Shown: positions 30,875-39,070 of the stretch, piece after piece | Layout: each line of letters begins with the position of its first letter | Position numbering within the stretch: position 1 is the stretch's first letter | Source: Ignavibacteriales bacterium | GTDB lineage: Bacteria; Bacteroidota; Ignavibacteria; UBA10030 | DNA: 39,070 bases | Reading direction: 5' to 3' | Assembly: GCA_016207415.1 (NCBI GenBank) | Contig: JACQPT010000195.1 | Span: 1 to 39,070 of the forward strand | Program-made: the position numbers and the translations under genes | Notes under the pieces: generated by a model | Told to the model about the DNA's origin: nothing | What the model saw: only the letters and a program-made list of their open reading frames with translations | Databases searched by the model: none

Positions 30875-31831
30875 CTATTTGCTTTCTTTGAAATCCGAGA
30901 TCAATCTCTCGGCTATATCGTACGGGGTGAGTTTCCGGGAGAGCGCGTGTTCTGTTTCTCTGTCGAGGTCTCCCGACCTCTGGTGATTCCAAAAATCAAC
31001 CTGCAGCTGGTCGTCGATAATTTCCCGGATTCTGTTCTTCAGTCGCGTTTTTCGGCGCTGGTCCAGGCCGCCGCGGGTCGAGAGATATGCGCGATGCTTT
31101 TCGACAGCCGCTGCAACGTTTTCAATACCTTTGCCTTCGTTCGCCTGAGTTTTCACGACGTCGGGGATCCAGCTCTTCTCATCGTGTGAGCGGAACCCCA
31201 GAATCATTTTGATGGACATGACCGCCTGGTCTGCACCGGGTCGGTCAGCTTTGTTCAGCACAAAAAAGTCGCCTATCTCCATCAAGCCGGCTTTCATCGC
31301 CTGGACGCCGTCCCCGGATTCAGGAACAAGGACGACCACCGTCGTGTCCGCGGCGCCGGCAATGTCGAGCTCCGACTGTCCCACGCCCACGGTTTCCATG
31401 AGAATCACATCGAAGCCCGCTGCGTCCAAAACATCGGCCGCTTCTTTTGCTTTCTTCGAAAGCCCGCCGAGACTCCCACGCGACGCCATGCTCCGGATAA
31501 AGACCCCTTCGTCCATTTCCACGTCCGTCATGCGAACGCGATCCCCGAGTAGAGCGCCTCCGGTGAAAGGACTTGTTGGGTCGACGGCAATCACGCCGAC
31601 TTTCAATTTCTTGCCTCGATAGAACTTTGCAAGTTTATTCGTCAACGTACTTTTTCCCGCCCCCGGAGGGCCGGTCACGCCGACACGGTACGCCCGTCCG
31701 GTGGAGGAAAACAGCGACCGAAGAACCGTCGTGGAGTTTGATTCTCCGTTTTCGATGCTCGAGATCACGCGGGCAATCGCACGACGGTCTCCTTGCAGGA
31801 TGTCTTCCACGGCGTGATTCTGCCGACTCAC
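30875..31831 (-). CDS. meaB: Methylmalonyl-CoA mutase-associated GTPase MeaB
   Basis: MeaB (318 residues) is a G3E-type GTPase that gates cofactor B12 loading and protects methylmalonyl-CoA mutase. Walker A GPPGAGKST is at 54-62. VIAVDPTSPFTGGALLGDR (switch regions) follows, then the Walker B ETVGVGQSE, the base-recognition NKAD and the dimerisation C-terminus. The mutase subunits are not in the window, but the neighbouring acyl-CoA genes fit the propionate/methylmalonyl route. The start overlaps the epimerase stop (ATGA). Confidence 0.96.
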   Translation of the reverse strand: MSRQNHAVEDILQGDRRAIARVISSIENGESNSTTVLRSLFSSTGRAYRVGVTGPPGAGKSTLTNKLAKFYRGKKLKVGVIAVDPTSPFTGGALLGDRVRMTDVEMDEGVFIRSMASRGSLGGLSKKAKEAADVLDAAGFDVILMETVGVGQSELDIAGAADTTVVVLVPESGDGVQAMKAGLMEIGDFFVLNKADRPGADQAVMSIKMILGFRSHDEKSWIPDVVKTQANEGKGIENVAAAVEKHRAYLSTRGGLDQRRKTRLKNRIREIIDDQLQVDFWNHQRSGDLDRETEHALSRKLTPYDIAERLISDFKESK

Positions 31832-32757
31832 GTTGATGTGACCTTATTTTTGAAATACTCGGCGGTCAGCCGCAGCCCCTCTTGAATATCGACGCTGGGT
31901 ATCCATCCGAACTCCTTTTGAATTCTTTTGAAGCTGACGACGCTTCTCATCTGCTCACCTTGTTTTGCCGGACCGTGGTGTTCATTGCAGGCCTGGTTCA
32001 AGTGTGCGCGAAGTTTCTTGAACAGCGAATTGACATCGGTTTCCACTGCTGTGCCGACGTTGAAAACCGCCGACCCGCCGTATCCCAAGGCCACCACGTT
32101 TGCTTTGACAACATCTCCGACGTACGTGTAGTCGCGCGTCTGTTTGCCATCGCCGTTGATGACGGGATCCTGACCGTTGAGCATTGTGCTGCAGAAGATG
32201 GCAACGACGCCGGCTTCGCCGTGAGGGTTTTGCCGCGGGCCGTAGATGTTTGCATACCGAAGGACCACAGAACTGATGCCGTGGACTTTCTGATAGTAAA
32301 AAAGGTATTTCTCGGTAACAAGCTTGCTGATCCCGTACGGCGAAAGAGGCCGTGTGGGATGATCCTCGTCGGCAGGGAAGTAGTCCTGTTCGCCATAAAC
32401 AGCCCCTCCGGTGGACGCGAAGATGATCTTCTTGACGCCATGTTCCCTCGCCTGCTCAAACAGATTGAGACCCCCGAGAACGTTGATCGAGGCATCATAC
32501 AGAGGGTCGCTGACGGATTTTCGAACGTCCATCTGCGCCGCGTGATGGTTGATGACCTCAATCCTTTCCCGGCGAAAAACTTCGGCGAGCCTCTCAGTAC
32601 GAATGTCACACTCGTAAAACCTCGACTTTGGATGGAGGTTCTCCCGTGAGCCCGTCGAGAGGTCGTCCACGACGACGACATTGTGTCCCAGTTGCACGTA
32701 TTCATCGACAACATGAGAGCCAATAAACCCGGCTCCACCGGTAACGAGAATGTTCAT
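31828..32757 (-). CDS. NAD-dependent epimerase/dehydratase, UDP-glucose 4-epimerase-like
   Basis: This 309-residue extended short-chain dehydrogenase has the NAD loop TGGAGFIG at 6-13 and Asp31/Asp32 after strand 2. The catalytic triad is Thr116 (ASTGGAVYG), Tyr141 and Lys145 (SPYGISK). The middle motif LRYANIYGPRQNPHGEAGV and the RDYTYVGDVV block match GalE-type UDP-hexose 4-epimerases. UDP-glucose, UDP-GlcNAc or UDP-glucuronate are all possible substrates. The neighbouring glycosyltransferase suggests envelope-glycan sugar supply. Start and stop overlap the flanking genes by four bases. Confidence 0.92.
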   Translation of the reverse strand: MNILVTGGAGFIGSHVVDEYVQLGHNVVVVDDLSTGSRENLHPKSRFYECDIRTERLAEVFRRERIEVINHHAAQMDVRKSVSDPLYDASINVLGGLNLFEQAREHGVKKIIFASTGGAVYGEQDYFPADEDHPTRPLSPYGISKLVTEKYLFYYQKVHGISSVVLRYANIYGPRQNPHGEAGVVAIFCSTMLNGQDPVINGDGKQTRDYTYVGDVVKANVVALGYGGSAVFNVGTAVETDVNSLFKKLRAHLNQACNEHHGPAKQGEQMRSVVSFKRIQKEFGWIPSVDIQEGLRLTAEYFKNKVTST

Positions 32758-34061
32758 CGAATTTCCACAGCGGTTCTCATGTGTTTGAGCGCTTTTTGTC
32801 CAATGTCGCGCCGGTAATAAGCGCCTTGAAACTTGATCTGTTCGGCCGCGCGGTACGCCTTGTCAATCGCGAGGCGAAAGTCGCCGTTGTGGTCGATTGC
32901 GGTTACTCCCAGCACCCTCCCCCCGGAAGTGAGAATACTGCCCCCTTGCTGGTTCGTTCCCGCATGAAAAACGATAACGTCACTCTCTCTCTCCGCTTCA
33001 CTGAGACCGCTGATTTCCTTTCCCGTCTCATAACTGTCGGGATAACCCGCCGATGCCATGACCACGCACGCGGCTGCAGCCGAAGAACTTCCCACAGATT
33101 GTGAATCGAGCTTTCTTCGCGCAACATCGAGCAGAATTTCGCCGAGGTCTCCGTCGATGAGGGGAAGCACGACCTGCGTTTCAGGGTCGCCGAACCTACA
33201 ATTGTATTCCAGCACCTTCACGCCGTCGCGCCCGATCATTAAGCCACAGTACAAGCAGCCGCGGTAAGGAGTGCCCAGTTTTTTCATGCCTTCCAGCGTC
33301 GGAATCAGCACCTCGTTCACCATGTTCTCTTTTATCTCGTCCGTCACCAACGGCGCAGGCGCATAGGCACCCATACCACCTGTGTTTTTCCCTTTGTCTC
33401 CATCAAGGATTCTCTTGTGATCCTGGGCGGGAGCAAGTGTCACAAAATTCGACCCATCGGTCAGCACAAACAGGGATGCCTCCTCGCCTTCAAGAAACTC
33501 TTCGATGACAACTTGCTCACCAGCAGCCCCGAAAACCTTGTCCAGAACCATCGATTGCACGGCATCGAGCGCTTGTTGTCGTGTCTCGCAGATGACAACA
33601 CCTTTGCCCGCCGCAAGGCCATCCGCTTTCACAACGACCGGCAGACGGAGATCGTCGATGAACGAACTGGCCTCGTGTATCTCTGAAACGGAGAACCGTC
33701 TATGCAGCGCCGTCGGTATCCCGTTTCTTTTCATGAACTCCTTCGCGAAGACTTTGCTCCCTTCAAGTCTCGCAGCAGACTGCGAGGGTCCAAAGATGGC
33801 AAGGCCCCTGGATTCAAACGCGTCAACGATGCCCCCGGTGAGCGGCTGTTCGGGCCCAACGACTGTGAGGGAAATCTTTTCCTGGTTCGCGAACGCGAGG
33901 AGTGAATCAATATCGCCGGACTTGATGGGAACGAGCTCCGCGAGCTGAGAAATCCCCGCATTCCCGGGTGCGCAGTAGAGCCTCTGCACGCTTGGGCTTC
34001 TTCTCAGCTTCCACACCAGGGCGTGCTCTCTTCCTCCCGAGCCGACGACCAGCACGTTCAT
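32754..34061 (-). CDS. purD: Phosphoribosylamine-glycine ligase (GAR synthetase)
   Basis: PurD (435 residues, full length) catalyses the second step of purine synthesis, joining glycine to phosphoribosylamine with ATP. The N-domain starts with VLVVGSGGREHALVWKL. The ATP-grasp domain shows LPVVVKADGLAAGKGV, EEFLEGEEASLFVLTDG, QDHKRILDGDKGKNTGGMGAYAP and the metal-ligand block LEYNCRFGDPETQ. All catalytic segments look intact. It sits in a run with guaB, also a purine enzyme, though the two are separated by unrelated genes. The ATG overlaps the glycosyltransferase stop (ATGA). Confidence 0.97.
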   Translation of the reverse strand: MNVLVVGSGGREHALVWKLRRSPSVQRLYCAPGNAGISQLAELVPIKSGDIDSLLAFANQEKISLTVVGPEQPLTGGIVDAFESRGLAIFGPSQSAARLEGSKVFAKEFMKRNGIPTALHRRFSVSEIHEASSFIDDLRLPVVVKADGLAAGKGVVICETRQQALDAVQSMVLDKVFGAAGEQVVIEEFLEGEEASLFVLTDGSNFVTLAPAQDHKRILDGDKGKNTGGMGAYAPAPLVTDEIKENMVNEVLIPTLEGMKKLGTPYRGCLYCGLMIGRDGVKVLEYNCRFGDPETQVVLPLIDGDLGEILLDVARRKLDSQSVGSSSAAAACVVMASAGYPDSYETGKEISGLSEAERESDVIVFHAGTNQQGGSILTSGGRVLGVTAIDHNGDFRLAIDKAYRAAEQIKFQGAYYRRDIGQKALKHMRTAVEIR

Positions 34062-35371
34062 GCCCGCACCTCGTCGACCTTTACAAAGGCGTTTCTGTCG
34101 TAGTCCATGAGCGACTCAAACTGTTTTGCAAGTTCCCCCGTCAAGGACAACCTGTTAAAACGATTCGCAAATTCGTCGGAGACTTTCGGAAGTTTTTTCT
34201 TTTCAAAAAGGGAGAATAGATCGAGAAGGGCGTTCACGTGTGCTTGAACATCTTGCGGAGAAACCCAGATCGCAGCCTTGCACTCCTCCAGAAGCTGCTT
34301 TGTGTATCCGTCAATGACCGAGGCGAGGATGGTTTTTCGGGAACCGAAGTACTCGTACAGTTTCCCGGGGCTGGAGTTGTCGTCATCCATGACAAACCAT
34401 AGCACGTCCGCCGACTGCAGTTGGTTCACACACTCACGGTGCTCGAGGTAGCCGGGAAAAGAGACTTCATTCTGCAACCTGAGTTTTTTCACCAGCTTGC
34501 GGTCTCTTTCGCGTACGTTCCCCACAAAAGTAACCGTGATCCTCCCACGGACCTGCGGGTTGTCATGGAGAACCCTGGACAGGGCAAGCAGTAACGTGGC
34601 CGGGTTTCTGCCCGCATAGAATGTGCCCGCATGCACAATATTCATGACTCCCGGCCGTGAAAGCCTTTCCTTCGAGGAAAAATCTTCTTCATCAAAACCC
34701 TGCGTTATCAACACAACATCGTGGTAGCCCAGGAAACGATAACGCTTCAGCAAACCCTCTTTCACCCTGCGGTGTGTCGTAATAATCCGGTAGGAAGCCT
34801 TAACGACTCGTCGCTCCATCCGACGATGGAGAAAAGTATGCAACGGCGTCGGGAAGTATTTGAAGGGATATTCCAACCAGGCATCACGGTAATCAAGAAC
34901 AAGAGGAAGAGAAAACTGTCTTTTCAACTCCTCCCCGATCAGAAAATCTGTCTGAGGGGGGGCTGTCGCAAAAATCAGGTCGAAGTGCTCCTTGTGAAGA
35001 AGTTCCCTGGCTGCTTTCAGCGCCCGCCGTTTCCATCCGATTTTTGTGTCGGGAATAAGAAACACGTCTCCAAAGAACTGAAGAGTCTTTCTGACCCACT
35101 CAGGCGGCATCCGTACCACGCCCCTTTTCCTGAAGAGTCGATTTGCATCGAATGAGCCGGTCCGGAGGATACGCACGCCGGCATCTTCGACCTCTTTGAG
35201 CAAAGAATTGTCGATGGCGAAATACCCCGTCGGTTCCACGGTCAGGATGGTCGGTTTCCAGCCGAATTTTGGCAGGAATTTTGCAAACTTCACCGTCCGC
35301 TGTACGCCGCTCAGCCCCATCGGCGGAAAGTAGTACGCAATCATCAACACTTTGCGGAACGCGTCGGTCAT
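34058..35371 (-). CDS. Glycosyltransferase, GT4-like (GT-B fold)
   Basis: The 437-residue product begins at the ATG 35369-35371, which overlaps the aminopeptidase stop (ATGA); an upstream TTG/GTG-type extension is less likely. Features of a GT-B retaining enzyme include FPPMGLSGVQRTVKFAKFL near the N-terminus, the middle segment IVHAGTFYAGRNP, the domain-2 block FVGNVRERDRKLVKKL and the donor-site region SADVLWFVMDDDNSSPGKLYEYFGSRKTILA (cited in parts) with the nucleotide-sugar Glu in KLYEYF. No membrane helix is seen. The acceptor is unknown; polysaccharide, glycolipid or lipopolysaccharide assembly is the usual role. Confidence 0.9.
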   Translation of the reverse strand: MTDAFRKVLMIAYYFPPMGLSGVQRTVKFAKFLPKFGWKPTILTVEPTGYFAIDNSLLKEVEDAGVRILRTGSFDANRLFRKRGVVRMPPEWVRKTLQFFGDVFLIPDTKIGWKRRALKAARELLHKEHFDLIFATAPPQTDFLIGEELKRQFSLPLVLDYRDAWLEYPFKYFPTPLHTFLHRRMERRVVKASYRIITTHRRVKEGLLKRYRFLGYHDVVLITQGFDEEDFSSKERLSRPGVMNIVHAGTFYAGRNPATLLLALSRVLHDNPQVRGRITVTFVGNVRERDRKLVKKLRLQNEVSFPGYLEHRECVNQLQSADVLWFVMDDDNSSPGKLYEYFGSRKTILASVIDGYTKQLLEECKAAIWVSPQDVQAHVNALLDLFSLFEKKKLPKVSDEFANRFNRLSLTGELAKQFESLMDYDRNAFVKVDEVRA

Positions 35372-36438
35372 ACAATAAGAAGATCTTTGGGGGATTTTGT
35401 CAGAACCTCGCACGATCCGTTGCGAATGACAACATCATCTTCGATCCTCACGCCTCCGACTCCGGGGATGTAGATTCCCGGCTCAATCGTGACCACGTTA
35501 TATTCTTTAAGGACATCTTTGCTCAATCGCGAGAGCCGAGGCAGCTCGTGAATCTCGTGTCCCAGGCCGTGACCCAGTGAATGTGTAAAATGTTTCCCGT
35601 ACCCTCGTGCAACAATGTGCTTCCGGGCAACACTGTCCAGAGATTTTGCCCGCATGCCGCCCCGTGCCGATGCGATTGCCTTCTGTTGTGCCTCTCTGAC
35701 AACATCATACACTTTTTTCATTTCAGCCGACGGTTTGCCAACACTGATTGTCCGCGTGAGGTCGCTGTGATATCCTAGCACCCGGCAACCGAAATCCAGC
35801 GTCACCATTTCGCCGGACCGGATGGCTTTGTGGGAAGCCCTTGCGTGGGGAAGCGCCCCCCGGACGCCGCTGGCGACAATCGGCTCAAATGCGTCCGCAT
35901 CGGCGCCAAACGAGCGGTGAAGGTAGGTAATTTCCGATGCGACGTCACTTTCCCGGACGCCGTCCCGGACGATCTTCACCACTCTGGCAAAGACCTTGTC
36001 GCTGACCGCAACGGCGGTTTTGATCGCTTCAATCTCGTGATTGTCCTTGACGGCGGCAATTTCCTCAACGAGCGACAAGGTGGGAACGAGTTTCGTTTTT
36101 GAAAAGAGCTTGTGGAGAGCGTCAAACCCGGAAACCGACAGATGTTGAGATTCTATCCCGACACGTTCATTCCTGTTGAGAACCCGTTTCTTGTGCATCG
36201 CTTCAAACAAACTGCCGGAGGAGATAACGACGCGGAATCCCTGAACCTCCTGCAGCGCCTGTTCCCGGTATCGGCCGTCGGAGAAGAAGAATTGATTACT
36301 CCCAGTGATGACGCAGGTTGCATGAGAGCCGGTAAATCCTGTGAGATAGCGAACGTTGGGAAGAGATGTGACAACGATGGCGTGTAAACGAAGTTCGGAA
36401 AGTCTGCGCCTAACCTCTTGAAGCCTTCGTTCGGTCAT
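35368..36438 (-). CDS. Xaa-Pro aminopeptidase family protein (M24B)
   Basis: This 356-residue metallopeptidase has the pita-bread fold. Dinuclear metal ligands are all present: Asp215 (VTLDFG), Asp226 (HSDLTRT), His290 (LGHGLGHEIHE), Glu319 (VTIEPGIY) and Glu333 (VRIEDDV). The N-terminal creatinase-like domain (1-125) contains SLPNVRYLTGFTGSHA, typical of PepP/PepQ relatives. It removes N-terminal residues preceding proline or cuts Xaa-Pro dipeptides. The start is an ATG 11 bases after guaB. Aminopeptidase P and prolidase cannot be told apart from sequence alone. Confidence 0.94.
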   Translation of the reverse strand: MTERRLQEVRRRLSELRLHAIVVTSLPNVRYLTGFTGSHATCVITGSNQFFFSDGRYREQALQEVQGFRVVISSGSLFEAMHKKRVLNRNERVGIESQHLSVSGFDALHKLFSKTKLVPTLSLVEEIAAVKDNHEIEAIKTAVAVSDKVFARVVKIVRDGVRESDVASEITYLHRSFGADADAFEPIVASGVRGALPHARASHKAIRSGEMVTLDFGCRVLGYHSDLTRTISVGKPSAEMKKVYDVVREAQQKAIASARGGMRAKSLDSVARKHIVARGYGKHFTHSLGHGLGHEIHELPRLSRLSKDVLKEYNVVTIEPGIYIPGVGGVRIEDDVVIRNGSCEVLTKSPKDLLIV

Positions 36439-36449
36439 TCGGAAAGCGA

Positions 36450-37910
36450 CTAAAGGTGGTAATTCGGGGCTTCTTTGGTGACCATGATGTCGTGCGGATG
36501 ACTTTCACGCAGCCCGGCCTCCGTCATCCGGACGAATTGAGCTTTCTTTTTGAGTTCGGCTATGGTCTTGCAGCCGCAATACCCCATCGCGGCACGAAGG
36601 CCGCCAACCATTTGATGCACTGTGTCGCTGAGGTTCCCCTTGTGCGGCACGCGCCCTTCGATTCCCTCGGGAACGAGTTTCGGCAAATCATCTTCGACAT
36701 CCTGGAAGTACCTGTCCCGGCTTCCTTCTTTCATCGCTCCCAGTGAGCCCATGCCGCGATAGACTTTGTAACTCCGGCCTTCAAACAAGACTTTCTCCCC
36801 GGGACTTTCCTCTACACCGGCAAACAAACTGCCGATCATAATCGAGTCGGCCCCGGCAGCAATCGCTTTGGCAATGTCCCCCGTTTGCTTGACGCCGCCA
36901 TCAGCGATCAGAGGGACCTTCTGTTTCTGGGTAACTTTCGCACACTCCATGATTGCGCTCACTTGGGGAACACCAACGCCTGCGATCACTCTGGTGGTAC
37001 AGATCGACCCCGGCCCAATACCTACTTTCACCGCATCTGCGCCCGCTTTGACGAGGTCCTTGGCAGCTTCTGCCGTCCCTATGTTACCCGCTATCAACTC
37101 CACGTCGAGTTTTGACCTGACCCTCCTCACCATCTCAAGAACTCCATGAGAATGGCCATGAGCCGTATCTACAACGATGACATCGGCGCCGGCTTCAACA
37201 AGTGCGGCGGCTCGTTCCAGAGTGTCTGAAGTAACGCCCACGGCAGCACCAACCCGTAGGCGCCCAAGCTTGTCCTTGCAAGCATGAGGATATCGTTTCT
37301 TCTTCTGAATATCCTTAAACGTGATTAACCCCTTGAGCTTACCGCTCTTGTCGATGACGGGCAGTTTTTCAATCCTGTGCTTCTGAAGAATGACCTCTGC
37401 CTCGTCCAGCGTCGTGCCAACCGGCGCGGTGATCAAGCTGCCGTTTGTCATCACCTTGGAGACTCTGAGGTCGAGATTGGGTTCAAAGCGCAGGTCACGA
37501 TTCGTGAGAATTCCGACGAGACTCTCTTGATGAACGATAGGGATTCCGGAGATGCTGTACTTTCTCATGACTTCAAGCGCCTGCCCAACCGTACTCTCGG
37601 GGCTCAGCGTGATCGGATCGCGGATCATTCCACTCTCTGACCGCTTTACGCGGTCCACTTCATGGGCCTGCCGGTCAATCGAGAGATTCTTGTGGATGAT
37701 GCCAATGCCTCCCTCACGTGCGAGCGCAATCGCCATTTCAGATTCGGTGACCGTGTCCATCGCCGCGCTGACAAGCGGGATGTTTAATTCTATATGTCGC
37801 GTCAGTCGTGTGCGTACATCGGTCTCCCGCGGCAAGACATGTGACTTTGCCGGAACGAGGAGTACGTCGTCGTAGGTTACTGCCTTTCCGATGATTTTCT
37901 TGAATGCCAT
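36450..37910 (-). CDS. guaB: IMP dehydrogenase
   Basis: GuaB (486 residues) oxidises IMP to XMP with NAD+, the committed step to GMP. The barrel includes [11 protein letters not shown]-like start ([13 protein letters not shown]), the catalytic loop [16 protein letters not shown] with nucleophile Cys304, and the flap with EGSRDRYFQ. Two CBS domains at about 96-150 and 154-206 (regulatory adenine-nucleotide sites) interrupt the barrel, as in most bacterial enzymes. All residues expected for activity are visible. It starts five bases after the glutaryl-CoA dehydrogenase stop. Confidence 0.98.
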   Translation of the reverse strand: MAFKKIIGKAVTYDDVLLVPAKSHVLPRETDVRTRLTRHIELNIPLVSAAMDTVTESEMAIALAREGGIGIIHKNLSIDRQAHEVDRVKRSESGMIRDPITLSPESTVGQALEVMRKYSISGIPIVHQESLVGILTNRDLRFEPNLDLRVSKVMTNGSLITAPVGTTLDEAEVILQKHRIEKLPVIDKSGKLKGLITFKDIQKKKRYPHACKDKLGRLRVGAAVGVTSDTLERAAALVEAGADVIVVDTAHGHSHGVLEMVRRVRSKLDVELIAGNIGTAEAAKDLVKAGADAVKVGIGPGSICTTRVIAGVGVPQVSAIMECAKVTQKQKVPLIADGGVKQTGDIAKAIAAGADSIMIGSLFAGVEESPGEKVLFEGRSYKVYRGMGSLGAMKEGSRDRYFQDVEDDLPKLVPEGIEGRVPHKGNLSDTVHQMVGGLRAAMGYCGCKTIAELKKKAQFVRMTEAGLRESHPHDIMVTKEAPNYHL

Positions 37911-37915
37911 GTGTC

Positions 37916-39070
37916 TTAAGTATATGCCGGGATTCCCGTTATGTCCTCGCCAATGATCAGCGTGTGGATGTCATGGGTGCCCTCATACGTTTTGACGGAT
38001 TCCAGGTTGGCCATATGACGCATGACGGGGTATTCATCCAGAATCCCATTTGCACCGTGGATATCGCGCGCGAGGCGAGCGATCTCCAGCGCATGATGGA
38101 CGTTGTTGCGTTTCGCCATGGAAACATGTGTGAATTTCAACTTTCCGGAATCTTTCAGGCGGCCGAGTTGCAGACACAACAGCTGTGCCTTCGTTATTTC
38201 GGTGACCATGTACACAAGTTTTTCCTGAATCAGCTGGAAGGAGGCGATGGGTTTGTCGAATTGAATGCGGGACTTCGCGTAATCCAACGCACTCTCGTAA
38301 CATGCCATTGCAGAACCAACGGCTCCCCATGCAATCCCGTAGCGTGCCTGCGAGAGGCACATCAAGGGAGATTTTAGCCCGCCGGACTTTGGCAGGATGT
38401 TCTCTTCCGGGATAAAGCAATCCTGAAACACCAGCTCCGAGGTGACAGAAGCTCTCAATGAGTGCTTTCCGGTCATCTCGGGGGCACTAAAGCCCTTCGT
38501 TCCCTTCTCCACCAAGAAGCCCTTGATCTGCCCGTCGAGCTTGGCCCACACCACAGCAATATCAGCGATCGTACCGTTGGTAATCCACATTTTTGCGCCG
38601 TTCAGAAGATAGCCGCCATTCTTGCGTTCCGCTCGTGTGATCATACCGCCAGGGTTGGAACCAAAGTCAGGCTCGGTGAGGCCAAAACAGCCGACAGCCT
38701 TGCCTGAAGCCAGGCGTGCAAGCCAATGATCTTTCTGTTTTTCCGCACCAAACTCGAAGATAGGATACATCACGAGCGAGCTTTGCACAGAAGCAAAACT
38801 CCGTATGGCACTGTCTCCTCTTTCGAGTTCCTGCATCACTAATCCGTACGCGACATTGTTCATTTCAGCGCAACCATACTTGGCCGGAAGCGTCGACCCA
38901 AAAAGGCCGAGCTCGGCCATTTTCGGAACCAGCTCGGAGGGAAACGAACCGGATCGATAATGCTTTTCGATCACAGGAATGACGTTTTCATCAACAAATT
39001 CGCGGACAGTATTTCGGGCAAGTACTTCCTCCTGACTTAAATGATCATCCAGGTTGTAGTAGTCAACCCC
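37916..39070 (-). CDS. Glutaryl-CoA dehydrogenase-like acyl-CoA dehydrogenase (start beyond window)
   Basis: Reading on the minus strand, the frame is open to the window edge, giving 384 residues. The first residues visible ([20 protein letters not shown]) are the usual N-terminal segment of glutaryl-CoA dehydrogenase, so only a few codons are missing. FAD/acyl motifs [19 protein letters not shown] and the catalytic Glu in [18 protein letters not shown] are present. This subfamily oxidatively decarboxylates glutaryl-CoA to crotonyl-CoA in lysine and tryptophan breakdown. Non-decarboxylating relatives exist, and the choice cannot be made from this part alone. It heads the visible part of the minus-strand run ending near 22.6 kb. 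Confidence 0.93.
   Translation of the reverse strand, partial: GVDYYNLDDHLSQEEVLARNTVREFVDENVIPVIEKHYRSGSFPSELVPKMAELGLFGSTLPAKYGCAEMNNVAYGLVMQELERGDSAIRSFASVQSSLVMYPIFEFGAEKQKDHWLARLASGKAVGCFGLTEPDFGSNPGGMITRAERKNGGYLLNGAKMWITNGTIADIAVVWAKLDGQIKGFLVEKGTKGFSAPEMTGKHSLRASVTSELVFQDCFIPEENILPKSGGLKSPLMCLSQARYGIAWGAVGSAMACYESALDYAKSRIQFDKPIASFQLIQEKLVYMVTEITKAQLLCLQLGRLKDSGKLKFTHVSMAKRNNVHHALEIARLARDIHGANGILDEYPVMRHMANLESVKTYEGTHDIHTLIIGEDITGIPAYT

Noticed and set aside
34233-34240. TTCACGTG, half of a parS-like site
   Set aside because: Flanking bases do not complete TGTTTCACGTGAAACA, and it is far from parAB inside a glycosyltransferase gene.

Overview
The window looks like a core-genome segment of a Bacteroidota/FCB-group bacterium, most likely of the Ignavibacteria/Chlorobi side. 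The reasons are a short primary sigma factor without region 1.1, a DUF5683-type membrane protein, a cysteine-type (GDGD) Lgt variant, many genes without a visible Shine-Dalgarno sequence, and a GC content judged by eye to be near 50%. This placement is an inference from protein style, not a database result. I saw no tRNA, rRNA, CRISPR array, insertion sequence or phage gene.

Layout. (1) 1-4768, plus strand: the 3' part of a TPR protein, a GAF-AAA-Fis sigma-54 activator, two small exported proteins (one a lipoprotein) and a small cupredoxin-like protein. The two exported-protein genes share an upstream layout: a GCTC-N6-GAGC dyad, a TGGCAT-N5-TTGAY element exactly 77 bases downstream, and an identical ribosome-binding site 58-59 bases further on. 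(2) 4829-15398, a 14-gene minus-strand run. In transcription order it is a GAF-GAF-degenerate GGDEF membrane protein, a zinc-ribbon protein, deoB, two EutN/CcmL microcompartment vertex proteins, rpoD, an NlpC/P60 lipoprotein, def, fmt, a four-helix membrane protein, parA, parB, ridA and a DUF5683 protein. (3) 15620-22594, plus strand: a sugar-nucleotidyltransferase/phosphomannomutase-like fusion, a PtsN-like EIIA, hisS, an unknown protein, an unusual lgt, a glutaredoxin-membrane fusion and rlmB. (4) 22595-39070, a second long minus-strand run with many ATGA overlaps. It holds glutaryl-CoA dehydrogenase (cut by the window end), guaB, an aminopeptidase P, a glycosyltransferase, purD, a galE-like epimerase, meaB, an acyl-CoA dehydrogenase, a permease/spermidine-synthase-like/TPR fusion, a methylcrotonyl-CoA carboxylase-type carboxyltransferase, an exported unknown, an NtrC-type response regulator and a 48-residue basic protein.

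How the genes fit together. Region 4 is an acyl-CoA catabolism set (lysine, leucine and propionate routes) interleaved with purine synthesis and envelope sugar genes. Region 2 joins information processing (sigma factor, translation start and N-terminal maturation, chromosome segregation) to a nucleoside-sugar enzyme and two orphan shell proteins. Region 1 looks like a small regulated cell-envelope module. The strongest candidates for something undescribed are the matched promoter architecture in region 1, the deoB-EutN-EutN cluster, and several enzymes whose hallmark residues are missing (the GGDEF, phosphomannomutase-like and Lgt proteins).
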